NCBI GenBank assembly: GCA_008921705.1
Contig: VFFE01008908.1
Span: forward strand, 3,435,121 to 3,499,120
From: Burhinus oedicnemus
Taxonomy: Eukaryota > Chordata > Aves > Charadriiformes > Burhinidae
Direction of reading: 5' to 3'
DNA length: 64,000 bases
Position numbers and translations under genes: made by a program. Numbering within the stretch: the stretch's first letter is position 1; each line of letters starts with the position of its first letter. This document shows, in pieces, positions 53,765 to 62,625 of this stretch. A model generated the notes under the pieces. The model did no database searches. It worked only from the letters and a program-made list of their open reading frames with translations, and was not told the DNA's origin.

Positions 53765-54289
53765 CCCCTTCTAGACTGTCTCCATGACTCGCTGCCATCG
53801 GTGCACATAGATTTTACAATGGCGCTAATTGCTTCCAGCTTTCATAAATATTCTGGTTCAGGCCTTTAACCAGGATTAATAAAAAGACTGCGGATTTGTT
53901 TGTTTTTCATGCAAATGTGAGCCTCCCTGTGGGAGCTATTCAGTTAAGCTCTCCCAAATGCCTGCTTTAAATGGAGTTTACTCGTTCTGAGGGTTTCTTC
54001 CAAACCATCGGGTCCTGCCAGCCTGCTTGCAAAGGCAGCGCCGCAGCACCCGGTGCCATGCACATAGCCGCTCTCTTCCCAAAGCAAGGGCCTCTGCTTC
54101 AGCTCTGCTTTTCCTTACAGTAATTTCTACAAATCATTATCCACACTGATTTCCCCCATCTAACGGGAATAAATGGAGAGGGATACGAATGCTACAGCAG
54201 TGATTCTTTCTAATATCAGCAGGTTCTTCCCTATGACACCGTACAAAATGCAAACAAATTTGCAACACCTCACAAAATACTCTTAATAT

Positions 54290-54560
54290 TCTTCAACCGA
54301 CGCCGCTTCCAATACCTGCGGCCATCTGAGATGTCCTTTACGCAGCTGCAGCGGCTCCAGCCAGGAGAGGTGAGAAGCCTTACGCCGTCCGCCGGGATGG
54401 CGCAGGCGCTGCCGGGCGGGCGGGCGGCTGCTGCTCCTTGTTTGTTGTGTAAACAGGAGCAGGCACGGAGGTCGAGTGTCCCCACACGGTGCGCGTTGCC
54501 TCTTACTGGAACCCACAAGAGAGCTGGCGATGCGGGCACTTCGGATCTCATTAGGTAATT
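54290..54560. promoter_or_regulatory. Small CpG-rich patch upstream of CADPS
   Basis: CpG dinucleotides are dense here compared with the flanks, including GCCGGGCGGGCGGGCGGCTG at about 54408-54428, and a FOX-like TGTAAACA follows at about 54447-54454. A frame on the + strand stays open through the patch, with a splice-donor-like GAGAG|GTGAGA at about 54364-54373, but the predicted peptide resembles nothing I know. It could be an enhancer, an unannotated first exon or ncRNA promoter, or a chance patch. Confidence 0.25.
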
Positions 54561-54848
54561 GTTCTGGGAAGTGTCTTAGAAAAAGCAATTAATTCGCCAT
54601 GCTGGGAACAAATAGGTAGGGGCAGATTTTTTGAAACCTCCTGGAGCCTGCTCCAAAGTGATAAGCTAGAAAGGGCCATGGATTTTGCAGCTATGTTGCA
54701 TCTTGAAAACAAACTGCCCGACATTATGCATCCTTTTAACCCAAACAGCCTCTGTTTTAGTACGCTGAGCAAACAGCAGTATACACCAATATAATATCAA
54801 AAATTACTTAGCTAATGCTCTCATTTGTCTACATTTACCCACTCTAAT

Positions 54849-54868
54849 GGGTAATTACACAATTACCC
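54849..54868. promoter_or_regulatory. Perfect inverted repeat with TAAT/ATTA cores
   Basis: GGGTAATTACACAATTACCC consists of two 8-base arms with a 4-base centre. Each arm holds a homeodomain-type TAATT/AATTA core, and a further TAAT precedes it at 54845. The layout resembles a paired homeodomain site about 5 kb upstream of the CADPS start. Function is inferred only. Confidence 0.35.
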
Positions 54869-57800
54869 ACCATGAAATATTGCCACTGGAAGTTACGCAC
54901 ACGTAATTTTCATGATCGCTCCGCTTGCGCTGCTTCCCTTCCTGCACGATGCCGGACAGTCGTGCCTACTGCCCAGTTGCTTTGCTGGCTCACCCAGCCA
55001 TGTTTCAGATCATCGTCCTACATGCAAAATTCAGGATTCACATACCATTCACGTGTTTAACAGGGCAATATTCCTCAGGACGTTCCAATGCCAATGAGGA
55101 AGCCCTCGGCTTCTGCAAAAAGTGCCACAAAGATAGGTGCAGGCAGGCTAACGCTGAAAGGTTCTGAAAATCAGAGGGTATTTTTCCCGCAGTTGGAGCT
55201 GCCGTAATCGTGCTGCTTTGGAGTAGGATGCAAACATCTGTAAGTGGGAGATGTTTTAGAGGGAGCTGGCTACACCTTTCTGGACAAAAATGGCATTTGG
55301 AAACAGAAAGCAAGAGGCCTAAGACTTTTTGACCTTGTTCTTTCCTTTACTCAGGAAAAAGCATTAATGTTGTAACTGTACGTTCAGACTTAACCACCGG
55401 GAAAACACGGCTGTGTGAATTAAGGAAAGTGTCGATCACTCTGAGGGCGATGTGTCCCTGCTTCTCTGGACCAGCAGCACTTCCAGGTGAACCTTGACTA
55501 ATCCATGCCTGGATGTCTCGTCAGACCCTTTCAAGCATATCCAATTTCAAAGTTCTCCAGTGAGCAAAATCTCACCCACTAAAGGATAAATATAATTCTG
55601 AAAGCTCCTAAAGAAGAACACATTTTTTTGGGTGGTTGTATGTATCTATTTTGCACCAATTAATTTAAGAAATCTTTTCTGACAATCTGTCAGAAAAGTC
55701 AATCTGTCTCTATAGATAGATACGGAATGTCTGTGATGTTCCTACCAGCAAAAGTTGCTTCTGTCATTCCCAGCTGCTTTCCTCCAGCGAATCCACCTCT
55801 GCAGAGTTATCTGTCGCACTTCCAACCACCTAAACAGTTCAGAGCAATCACCACGGAAAGAAAACCTTTCATAAAAAATGGTCCAATTTTCCTCTGCTCA
55901 TCTTAGAGAGTTTCATTGCTGTCACATCTGGGACAGGGAAGACGGAGAGCTGCAGCTTTCCAACATCCACCTCCTAAACTATGAGGGAGAGCACCTGCAG
56001 CCTCTTGTCGTAGAAAGAAATTTCTCCATTCTCCAGTACAATAAACAGCGTTTCTTTCTTGAAAACCCCAAAGACAAAGGCTTCTCCTCTGTCCTGGGAT
56101 TACCTATAGATAATACCGTCATAGGCACTGATGTAATCGATTCTGTTTTTTTCTGCCTTTGCAGATGGCACAACTGGACTCAGGGCAATGAGTTTTTCTG
56201 ATGGATAATATGAAAATTGCATCAATTTTAAAAACCTCAAAAGAGACTTTAAAAAAAAAGAGAACTTTACTGGGGAAGGGATCTTTGAGATGTTCCCATC
56301 ACCTTTGTGGTAGTCATCTTTGTGTTAGTCATGTTAGGACACACGCACCAGGCAAAATGGAGGTGCTGTACGACCTGTCCCCATTGCAAGGGACTGGTGG
56401 CACAACTACATGACATGCCCCTTGGGTGAGGAGGGGCGGTCGCATCACAGCGATGATGTCATGGTACTTTCATTTTATTTGGGGAGATAATAAATAGGGA
56501 GGCGTGAAGTGAAATGGCACTGAAGAAAGTGAGAGGGACTGAAATACCTTTTCCTAACCACAGCTTGGCCCAGCCTCTGTATCCCAACACCACACCCTGT
56601 GTCCTTTCCTTTCCCAGACTGATGGGAAGATGTAAACGTAGGAAAACGCCCCGTGCTGCCAGCCGTCCTCGCTGTTCTGCCCTGCAGCCAGCACGGCGGC
56701 TCGCACAGCAAGCTGCCCGCCGGCACCAGCACCGCACCCTCAGCTCACGCTCTTTATCCCCGAACGCTCGCGGGTTGTCCCAGTACGACGCTGGAGCGGC
56801 TCGTGCCGGCTTTCATCAGCCCGTGGGTTGGATCGACATTCCTGGCAGCAGCTCCTGAGAAACTGGGCAATAAAGGACCGTCTCTGGAGGTGGTCTCAGA
56901 GAAAAGCGGTAGCCGGGCAGAGGAAGCAGCATGGCTGCTCCGGGTTTAGACATCACCCGTCTGACGTGAGGTATTTATTTGACTTGCTGACTGTGCTGTT
57001 GCAGAAAATGCAGCGTTGCTTTCCGAGAGTTGCCAATAAACGAGGCGACCAAGAAGGGTGCGAAGGCAAAACGGGGCTGGAGCTGTGTTTGCCTGGTGTG
57101 TTGGTCCCTGTCAGCACCTGGCACTTGTAGGAGCCCATCCGCACCCCGCGGGGTCCAGGGTTGCCCCGCCGCTGGCACCCTTGCAGGGGGAGAGGGCTTG
57201 GGGCTGTGCAGAGGGCAGCGGCTCTGCCTTGCAGAGCTCGCCCTGATGTCCTGGGCAGGATGCCCTACATGGGGCTGGTCCCAAGAAGACTGAGCCATGG
57301 ACGTCCCCATGCAGTGGCAGGGGTGCGAGGCTGCGAATCCCAGCCTTTCAAGACGGGATTCCCACTGGGGACCACAGGGAAAACTTTGCTTGCAGGAACT
57401 TGATAACTTTGCTCTTCCCCGCAGAGAGCTCAGCATCCCCAGGTCTTCCCGCACCGTGGGCAGGACACACGCCATGGCATATGCACAGCCGCAGGGCTGC
57501 AGCTGGCTGCTGGCCCCCCTTGTGCTGCCAGTGTCCCCATGGGAGAAGGGGCTCCCATGGCGGTGGCAGTGAGCCCGGCCAGCGTGCGTGGCTGTTCCTG
57601 CACGTGGCCCCGCGGGACATGCGGGGTGGCACAGCTCCGGCAGGTAAGGCTGACAGAAATGGAGAAAGCCATTTTTTCCCCTCTGCAGCAATTTTTTCAG
57701 CCGCTCCTCATGGCTTTTGGAGATGCGGGGCCCTGAAGTTTTTCCAGACTCCTCTGCTACGCTGAGCTTTTAATTGGAAGTGGGCAAGGAGCTCAAAAAG

Positions 57801-58336
57801 CCCAGCTGATGTGAAAATCCCGAAACACGTGGTCTGAAGCAGCACCCGTCTCCCCTCCCGTGAGCTAAACTCACAGCCCCGTCACCAGGAGTCGATGTTT
57901 ACCTATTCTCCCCAAAAGTGAAACAAACATTTATTAACATGTATAACAGGTGACAGGTATTTTGACATTTACAAAAGAAGCACTGCTAATTGAGCAGAAA
58001 AAACAAACCTTGAAAACACCCACCCACCACAAATACACACGTACGCGCAAATGAAGTCTCAATCAGACCTGAAAATCACCGAAAATTGAAATATTGAACA
58101 CACATGATGTCTTCACTGATTCATCCCTCAGAGCTGCTCCTGAAGTCCTCAGCTCGCGCCAGGTAATCTTCAAAGCAGAACACCACGGTATCATTACACA
58201 TGTAATAATTAGTGACTCGGGTGAAATATTTATTAGCAGTATTGCTTTTCAATTAAGACTTCTAGCTGCGTTGAGGTGCAAGAAGAGCCGCTTGGTTGAA
58301 AGCAAACTTGCCAAGAGCCTCAAGTCTGCAGGGATT

Positions 58337-59440
58337 CATGTGGCTCACGTGGCTGTGGGGACACAGCGGTGTCTCTGTGTGGCTGTGGGGACACCAAGGA
58401 CACAGCGGTCTCTGTGTGGGGCTGTGGGGACACCGAGAGACAGTGGTGTCTGTGAGGACACCACAGGCACGGTGATATCTCTGTGAGGACACCGAGGACA
58501 CAGCAGTGTCTGTGTGGGGCTGTGGGGACACTGAGGACATAATGGTGTTGATGGGGACACCAAGGACACAACAGCATCTGTGTGGGGCTGTGGGGACACC
58601 GAGAGATAGTGGTGTCTGTGGGGACACCGAGGACACAGTGGTATCTCCCTGTGGCTGTGCAGACACCGTGGGCACAGTGATATCTCTGTGTGGCTGTGGG
58701 GACACTGAGGACACAATGATGTCTGTGTGTGGCTGTAGGGACACTGAGGACGCAGTGGCATCAGCGGGGACACCACGCCCACAGAGTGTCTGCGTGGGGC
58801 TGTGGGGACACTGAGGATGCAGTGGCATCAGTGGGGACACCACGCCCACAGAGTGTCTGCGTGGGGCTGTGGGGACACTGAGAGCGAGCGGTGTCTGTGG
58901 GGACACTGAGGACACAGTGGTATCTCCCTGTGGCTGTGGGGACACCATGGGCACAGCGATATCTCTGTGTGGGTCTGGGGATACGGAGGACACAACAGTG
59001 CCTGTGGGGACACCGAGCACACATCAGTGTCTGCGTGGGGCTGTGGGGACACCACGAGACAGCACTGTCTGTGGGGACACCGAGGACACAGTGGTACCTC
59101 CCTGTGGTTGTGGGGACACTGTGGGTACAGTGATATCTCTGTGTGGCTGTGGGGACACCGAGGACACACCGGTGTCTGCATGGGGCTGTGGGGACACCAA
59201 GAGACAGTGGTATCTCCCTGTGGTTGTGGGGACACTGCGGGCACAGTGATATCTCTGTGTGGCTGTGGGGACACCGAGGACACAACGGTGCCTGTGGGGA
59301 CACCGAGGACACACTGATGTCTGCGTGTGGCTGTGGGGACACGGAGGACACACCGGTGTCTGCGTGTGGCTGTGGGGACACCGGGGAGACACCGGCGCCT
59401 GCGTGGGGCTGTGGGGACACCGAGGACACAGCGCTGCCCC
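58337..59440. repeat. 39-bp minisatellite next to CADPS promoter
   Basis: A 1.1-kb tandem array whose core unit is about 39 bp: GGGGACACCGAGGACACAGT followed by GGTATCTCCCTGTGGCTGT, with many variants. Shorter units of 28-30 bp lack the terminal segment and are interspersed. A compound block (28+39+39 bp) recurs near 58595, 58872, 59045 and 59190, so there is higher-order structure. A 67-bp segment starting at 58746 is repeated almost exactly at 58813, suggesting recent expansion. Since 39 is a multiple of 3 and units lack stops in most frames, long frames open on both strands. Their products (13-residue repeats of the type GDTEDT or CPHSHTE) are best read as repeat artefacts. Each unit carries one GGGG run on the + strand. 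Confidence 0.93.
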
Positions 59441-59505
59441 GCCGGGAGCACGCCCGGGCGCCGGCCCGCCCCTGCGCACCCCGCGGGCCTCCCCAGCCGG
59501 CGGCC

Positions 59506-59751
59506 ATGGCGGCGCCCCCGGCGGCGGCCGCGCCCGGCCGGCCCCCAGCGGGCATGCGCGGCGGGGCCGCTCGCTTGGCGCTCGCTCGCTCCCTCGCCCC
59601 CCGCCGTGCAGCACCGCGGCCAGCGCCCGCGCGCGCGGGGCGGGGCGGGGCGAGGGCGGGGCGGGGCGGCGCGGGGACGCGCGCGCGGGCGCGGCGGCGA
59701 GCGGAGCGGGAGCCGGGCAGAGCCGCGCCGCGCCGAGCGGAGACAGCGTAG
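59506..59751 (+). other. Possible upstream ORF (81 codons) before CADPS start
   Basis: An ATG in a strong context (GCCATGG) at 59506 opens a frame that stops with TAG at 59749-59751, 46 bases before the CADPS ATG and in a different frame. The predicted peptide is Ala/Arg/Gly/Pro-rich and looks like translated CpG island rather than a conserved protein. A second ATG in the same frame lies at 59554. It matters only if transcription starts upstream of 59506 or 59554. In that case it would act as an uORF limiting CADPS translation. Confidence 0.3.
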
Positions 59752-59797
59752 CCCAGAGCCGGCCCGGCCCCGGCCGAGCCCAGCCGCCGCCGCCGCG

Positions 59798-60178
59798 ATG
59801 CTGGACCCGTCGTCCAGCGAGGAGGAGTCGGAGGAGCTGGTGGAGGAGGAGAGCGGGAAGGAGCCGCTGGCGCCCGCCGCGGCGCGGCTCTCGCCTAGCC
59901 GCCCCGGCGAGGGCCCGGGCGGCGGCGGCGGCGGTGCCGGCGGCAGCGGCGGCGGCGGCGGGGGGCTGCAGCCGGGCGGACGAGGCGGCGGCGCGGTGCG
60001 GCCCGCCAGCCCCAGCCCCTCGGTGGCCAGCGAGAAGGAGAAGGACGAGCTGGAGCGGCTGCAGCGGGAGGAGGAGGAGAGGAAGAGGAAGCTGCAGCTC
60101 TACGTCTTCGTCATGCGCTGCATCGCCTACCCCTTCAACGCCAAGCAGCCCACCGACATGGCCCGCCGGCAGCAGAAG
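59798..60178 (+). CDS. CADPS: CADPS (CAPS1) coding exon 1, partial gene
   Basis: This is the first coding exon of calcium-dependent secretion activator 1, a cytosolic and peripheral membrane protein that primes dense-core vesicles for Ca2+-triggered exocytosis in neurons and endocrine cells. The 127 codons start with [11 protein letters not shown], as in vertebrate CADPS proteins. Next come an acidic cluster (residues 5-19), a Ser/Pro stretch (30-40), a glycine tract (41-56), a Ser/Pro block (69-77), a charged helix likely to form coiled coil (79-100), and the conserved block [20 protein letters not shown] followed by MARRQQK (101-127). The text after the acidic cluster (ESGKEPL) and the glycine-rich linker fit CADPS better than CADPS2. 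The frame is open far upstream, so the start was chosen by homology; it has G at -3. The last codon AAG abuts a GT donor at 60179, phase 0. The C2, PH and MUN/MHD domains lie in later exons outside the window. Confidence 0.95.
59918..59965 (+). repeat. CADPS: GGC-type glycine codon tract in CADPS exon 1
   Basis: Codons 41-56 are almost all glycine, written mostly as GGC, interrupted by GCC (Ala47) and AGC (Ser50). The tract lies in the linker between the acidic N-terminus and the conserved coiled-coil region. From what I recall, mammalian CADPS has a longer Gly/Ala/Ser linker here, so length variation is probably tolerated. Confidence 0.85.
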
Positions 60179-60224
60179 GTACCGCCGGGCTGCACGGCCA
60201 GGCCTGGCCTCCCCTGCCCGCGCC

Positions 60225-60440
60225 CTGCCCCGGCGGCTCCCCTGCCTGCTCCCTGCCTGCTCCCTGCCTCCTCCTGTCCTCCTGCCCCCTGGCAGCAACC
60301 TTCCTGGCTGCCTACCCCCTGCGTGCTCCCCTAACTGCCCTTCTGCCCCCTGCTTACCTACCCCCCTGCGTGCTCCCCTAAATACCCTCCTGCCTGCCCC
60401 CCTGCCTCCCCTCCTGCTCCCCTGCCTCCGTCCCGCTCCC
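60225..60440. repeat. C-rich imperfect tandem repeat at the start of intron 1
   Basis: This is low-complexity CCTGCC/CTCCC sequence. GCTCCCTGCCT recurs near 60247-60272, and the segment CCCCTGCGTGCTCCCCTAA occurs twice, near 60315 and 60364, implying a roughly 48-bp local duplication. No function is evident. Confidence 0.75.
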
Positions 60441-62579
60441 CACGTGGGCGCTCCCCAGGTCTGCAGCCACCCGGGCACCCCAAGGGCAATCCCAGCGAGG
60501 GCACCTTGGGCCCGCACGGGTGGGCTTTGCTGGCAGAAGCCCCGTCCTGGGACGTGGGGAAGCCCCCTTGCCACCCCTCCCTGCCGCTCCCCGCCATGGT
60601 CTCCCGCATGGAGCCGGTGCGCTGACATATGGCATTGCTCCTAGTTACGCAACAGTGGGATTCACGAAGTTTGGGATGTTGGCCGTCTAAAGGTTGTCAA
60701 AAGGAGAGAGATGGGTTATATTGCTGGAAAACACTAGGCTCATGCCCTTGGCTCCTGCAAAGGGAGTCTGCAACTCCATGCTCGCTGTAAAGTTTGCTTA
60801 ACTGGGAGTGCTGGCACTGACTTGGGGAGTTACCGAGTCTCATTTGAACTTCTCGCAAGTGTTTATGTGTGGCGAGCTCCCCAGCGCCGGCTTTCCGGCA
60901 AAATGTGGCAGCAGAGCTTTGCGATGAAGTCGCTGCCACAGTCCTGACTCTTCCTCCCCGAGTGCGTCACCGCAGCAGGGCCGCACGCCGCTCCAGGCAG
61001 AGGCTGGGCTGGAGCTCCTCACCGGGGCTCCCCATCCCGAGGAGCCCTCTCGGAGCACGTTTCTCTGCTGAGGCACAAGCTTGTGGACCAGGGCAGGAAT
61101 TAAGTTTCTCTGGGATGCAGACGTGGGTGCCTTTCAGTCAAATGCAGCCAACTTTTTCCCGGTGGCAGCCGGAGTTAGGTCTGTGATGGGACGTAGCTCT
61201 CTGGAACGGCTGGCCGATTGTTTTCCCCGTTTTCAGTTGAATTTCTTAGACTGCAGTTTTAGCCTTGATACTGTTCTGTGTTCACAAATAACCTTTACAA
61301 ATCAGGCAGACTCCTGGATGTATTGATGCAAACGACATTCAGTTCTGCTACACCACAGGACTATTATTAGTCATTGCAACATACGGAGGTAGGAAAGTGT
61401 ATCCGTACTGCGTGTAGTTTAAAGGCAATATAGGACAATCTGGTGTTGCTGGAAGGTTGAATGATCTGCTTTTGTGTGCTGAGCAAAGTGAGCAAAGATA
61501 TATTTAGGTTTGGAGAATTTTTAATATATATTTTTGCCTACAACCCTTTTTTTAGCAGACTGTGGATTTTCAAAGTTGCCTTGGCTTTTGTTTCCTGCGC
61601 AACTTCTTTGCGTTAGAAAAAGATGGAATTTAAGTCATTGCTAGTTTTGCAGAAATTAAAACAAACGAACAAGCCCTGTAACTGTTTCTCACATAAAAGT
61701 GAACTGACATTGAAAAGGAGTTTTTCTAAAGGAGCCGGGCAGCGTCTTAGCAGTCTGGAGAAGAGTGGCTGGGAAGAAGGGTGATTCATAGACCCTGAAA
61801 TTAAAATACTGCACTGTGAAGGGACAGAAAGAGGGGAGGGAAAGAGAAAAGGGGGGAATAAAGTACAGGTGAAACAAAGAATGAGGAGTAATGAGAAAAA
61901 TGATGAACTGGCAGCAATACTTGAGGGAATGGGAAGATACACAGGATCTTGGGAGGAAATAATCCATTCTCTGTGAAATGAAGAATGTAGGGAAATGCAT
62001 CTGGCTTATTTATACAAATAGCTAAAATAGGTGTGTCTCGGGGGCTTGCCGTCTCCCCTCAAACTTAGCAGTGAGATGGAATTGGGAAAACTAAATTTAA
62101 CTTGACAACACATGTCAAATTGAATTCACCCTTTTAAAGGTGAATTCATTCTGGGTTTTCGTCTTCTGTGGATCCCTATATTCAGTTGTCATGCTGGGAG
62201 TAAATCCTTGCCCTTTTTCCTTAGCCAAGACTCCTGCTGAAGTCAATTAAAGGACTGCCAGAGCCTGGAGTTTGTTGCTGGACTCCATGTGCTCCTCTGC
62301 TTTCCTTGTGCATCCCTCTGGGAAAGCCCACCCTTCCTTCTCTGGCTGGAGGAGGACCAGCGAGTGGAGGCATGGAACACGTTCACTCTTGGGCACCGAG
62401 CTTCTGTCACAGTGGCTCTGCCAGGTTGGATGGTCTCTGTGGGGGCTTTGAGTATCGACGGGCTTTCAGTAACGATGGAAATACAAGATGCTTCAAGACT
62501 TACCAGGGTGGAGCAAATGCATTTTGCTCCCCAGGGGAAAGGTGGGAGAAAACCAGGTTTTGGTCCTGCTGTGATGGGA

Positions 62580-62625
62580 GCTGTTGCCTCAGTTTCCTCA
62601 TCAGCAGAGGAGGGATAAACTGCTT
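62580..62625 (+). mobile_element. Possible MIR fragment in intron 1
   Basis: GTTGCCTCAGTTTCCTCATC followed by AGCAGAGGAGGGATAA matches the best-conserved MIR core (GCCTCAGTTTCCTCATC-TGTAAAATGGGGATAA). Only about 45 bases are recognisable, so a chance match is possible. Confidence 0.45.

Larger units (their letters stand above)
53765..58336. other. CADPS upstream region, no gene called
   Basis: About 4.6 kb between the CR1 copy and the minisatellite. It contains a CpG-rich patch at about 54290-54560, an AT-rich block with a perfect inverted repeat at 54849-54868, a moderately CpG-rich block at about 56640-56900, and GC-rich DNA at 57100-57740. Frames such as 238 codons (minus, 56975-57691) and 107 codons (plus, 55878-56201) match no known family. 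Regulatory elements for CADPS are plausible here, but none is proven. Confidence 0.5.
59440..60200. promoter_or_regulatory. CADPS: CpG island with CADPS promoter, 5' UTR and exon 1
   Basis: The sequence is extremely GC- and CpG-rich from the end of the minisatellite through exon 1. Sp/KLF-type GC boxes (GGGGCGGGG and variants) are stacked at 59637-59669. An NRF1-like GCATGCGCG lies at 59552-59560. No TATA box is visible at a plausible position, which fits a broad CpG-island promoter. The transcription start cannot be fixed from sequence alone; I would expect it between roughly 59640 and 59760, giving a short GC-rich 5' UTR. The gene is neuronal and endocrine in other vertebrates. I looked for a full REST/RE1 site and did not find one. 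Confidence 0.8.

Noticed and set aside
55878..56201. Plus-strand 107-codon frame with fairly protein-like composition
   Set aside because: It shows no family I know and no splice or promoter context; kept as a chance frame unless transcription is shown.
56975..57691. Minus-strand frame of 238 codons
   Set aside because: The sequence is GC-rich, several other frames overlap on both strands, and no domain or motif is recognised.
58337..59440. Could the regular array be a CRISPR array?
   Set aside because: There are no unique spacers between identical repeats, units are contiguous and diverged, and the setting is a vertebrate promoter.
59024..60628. Antisense frame of 534 codons over the CADPS CpG island and minisatellite
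   Set aside because: It consists of low-complexity repeat and CpG-island composition, antisense to a conserved exon, with no recognisable domain.
59259..60644. Plus-strand 461-codon frame overlapping CADPS exon 1 in another frame
   Set aside because: It is a shadow of the minisatellite and CpG island; the conserved CADPS protein is in a different frame.
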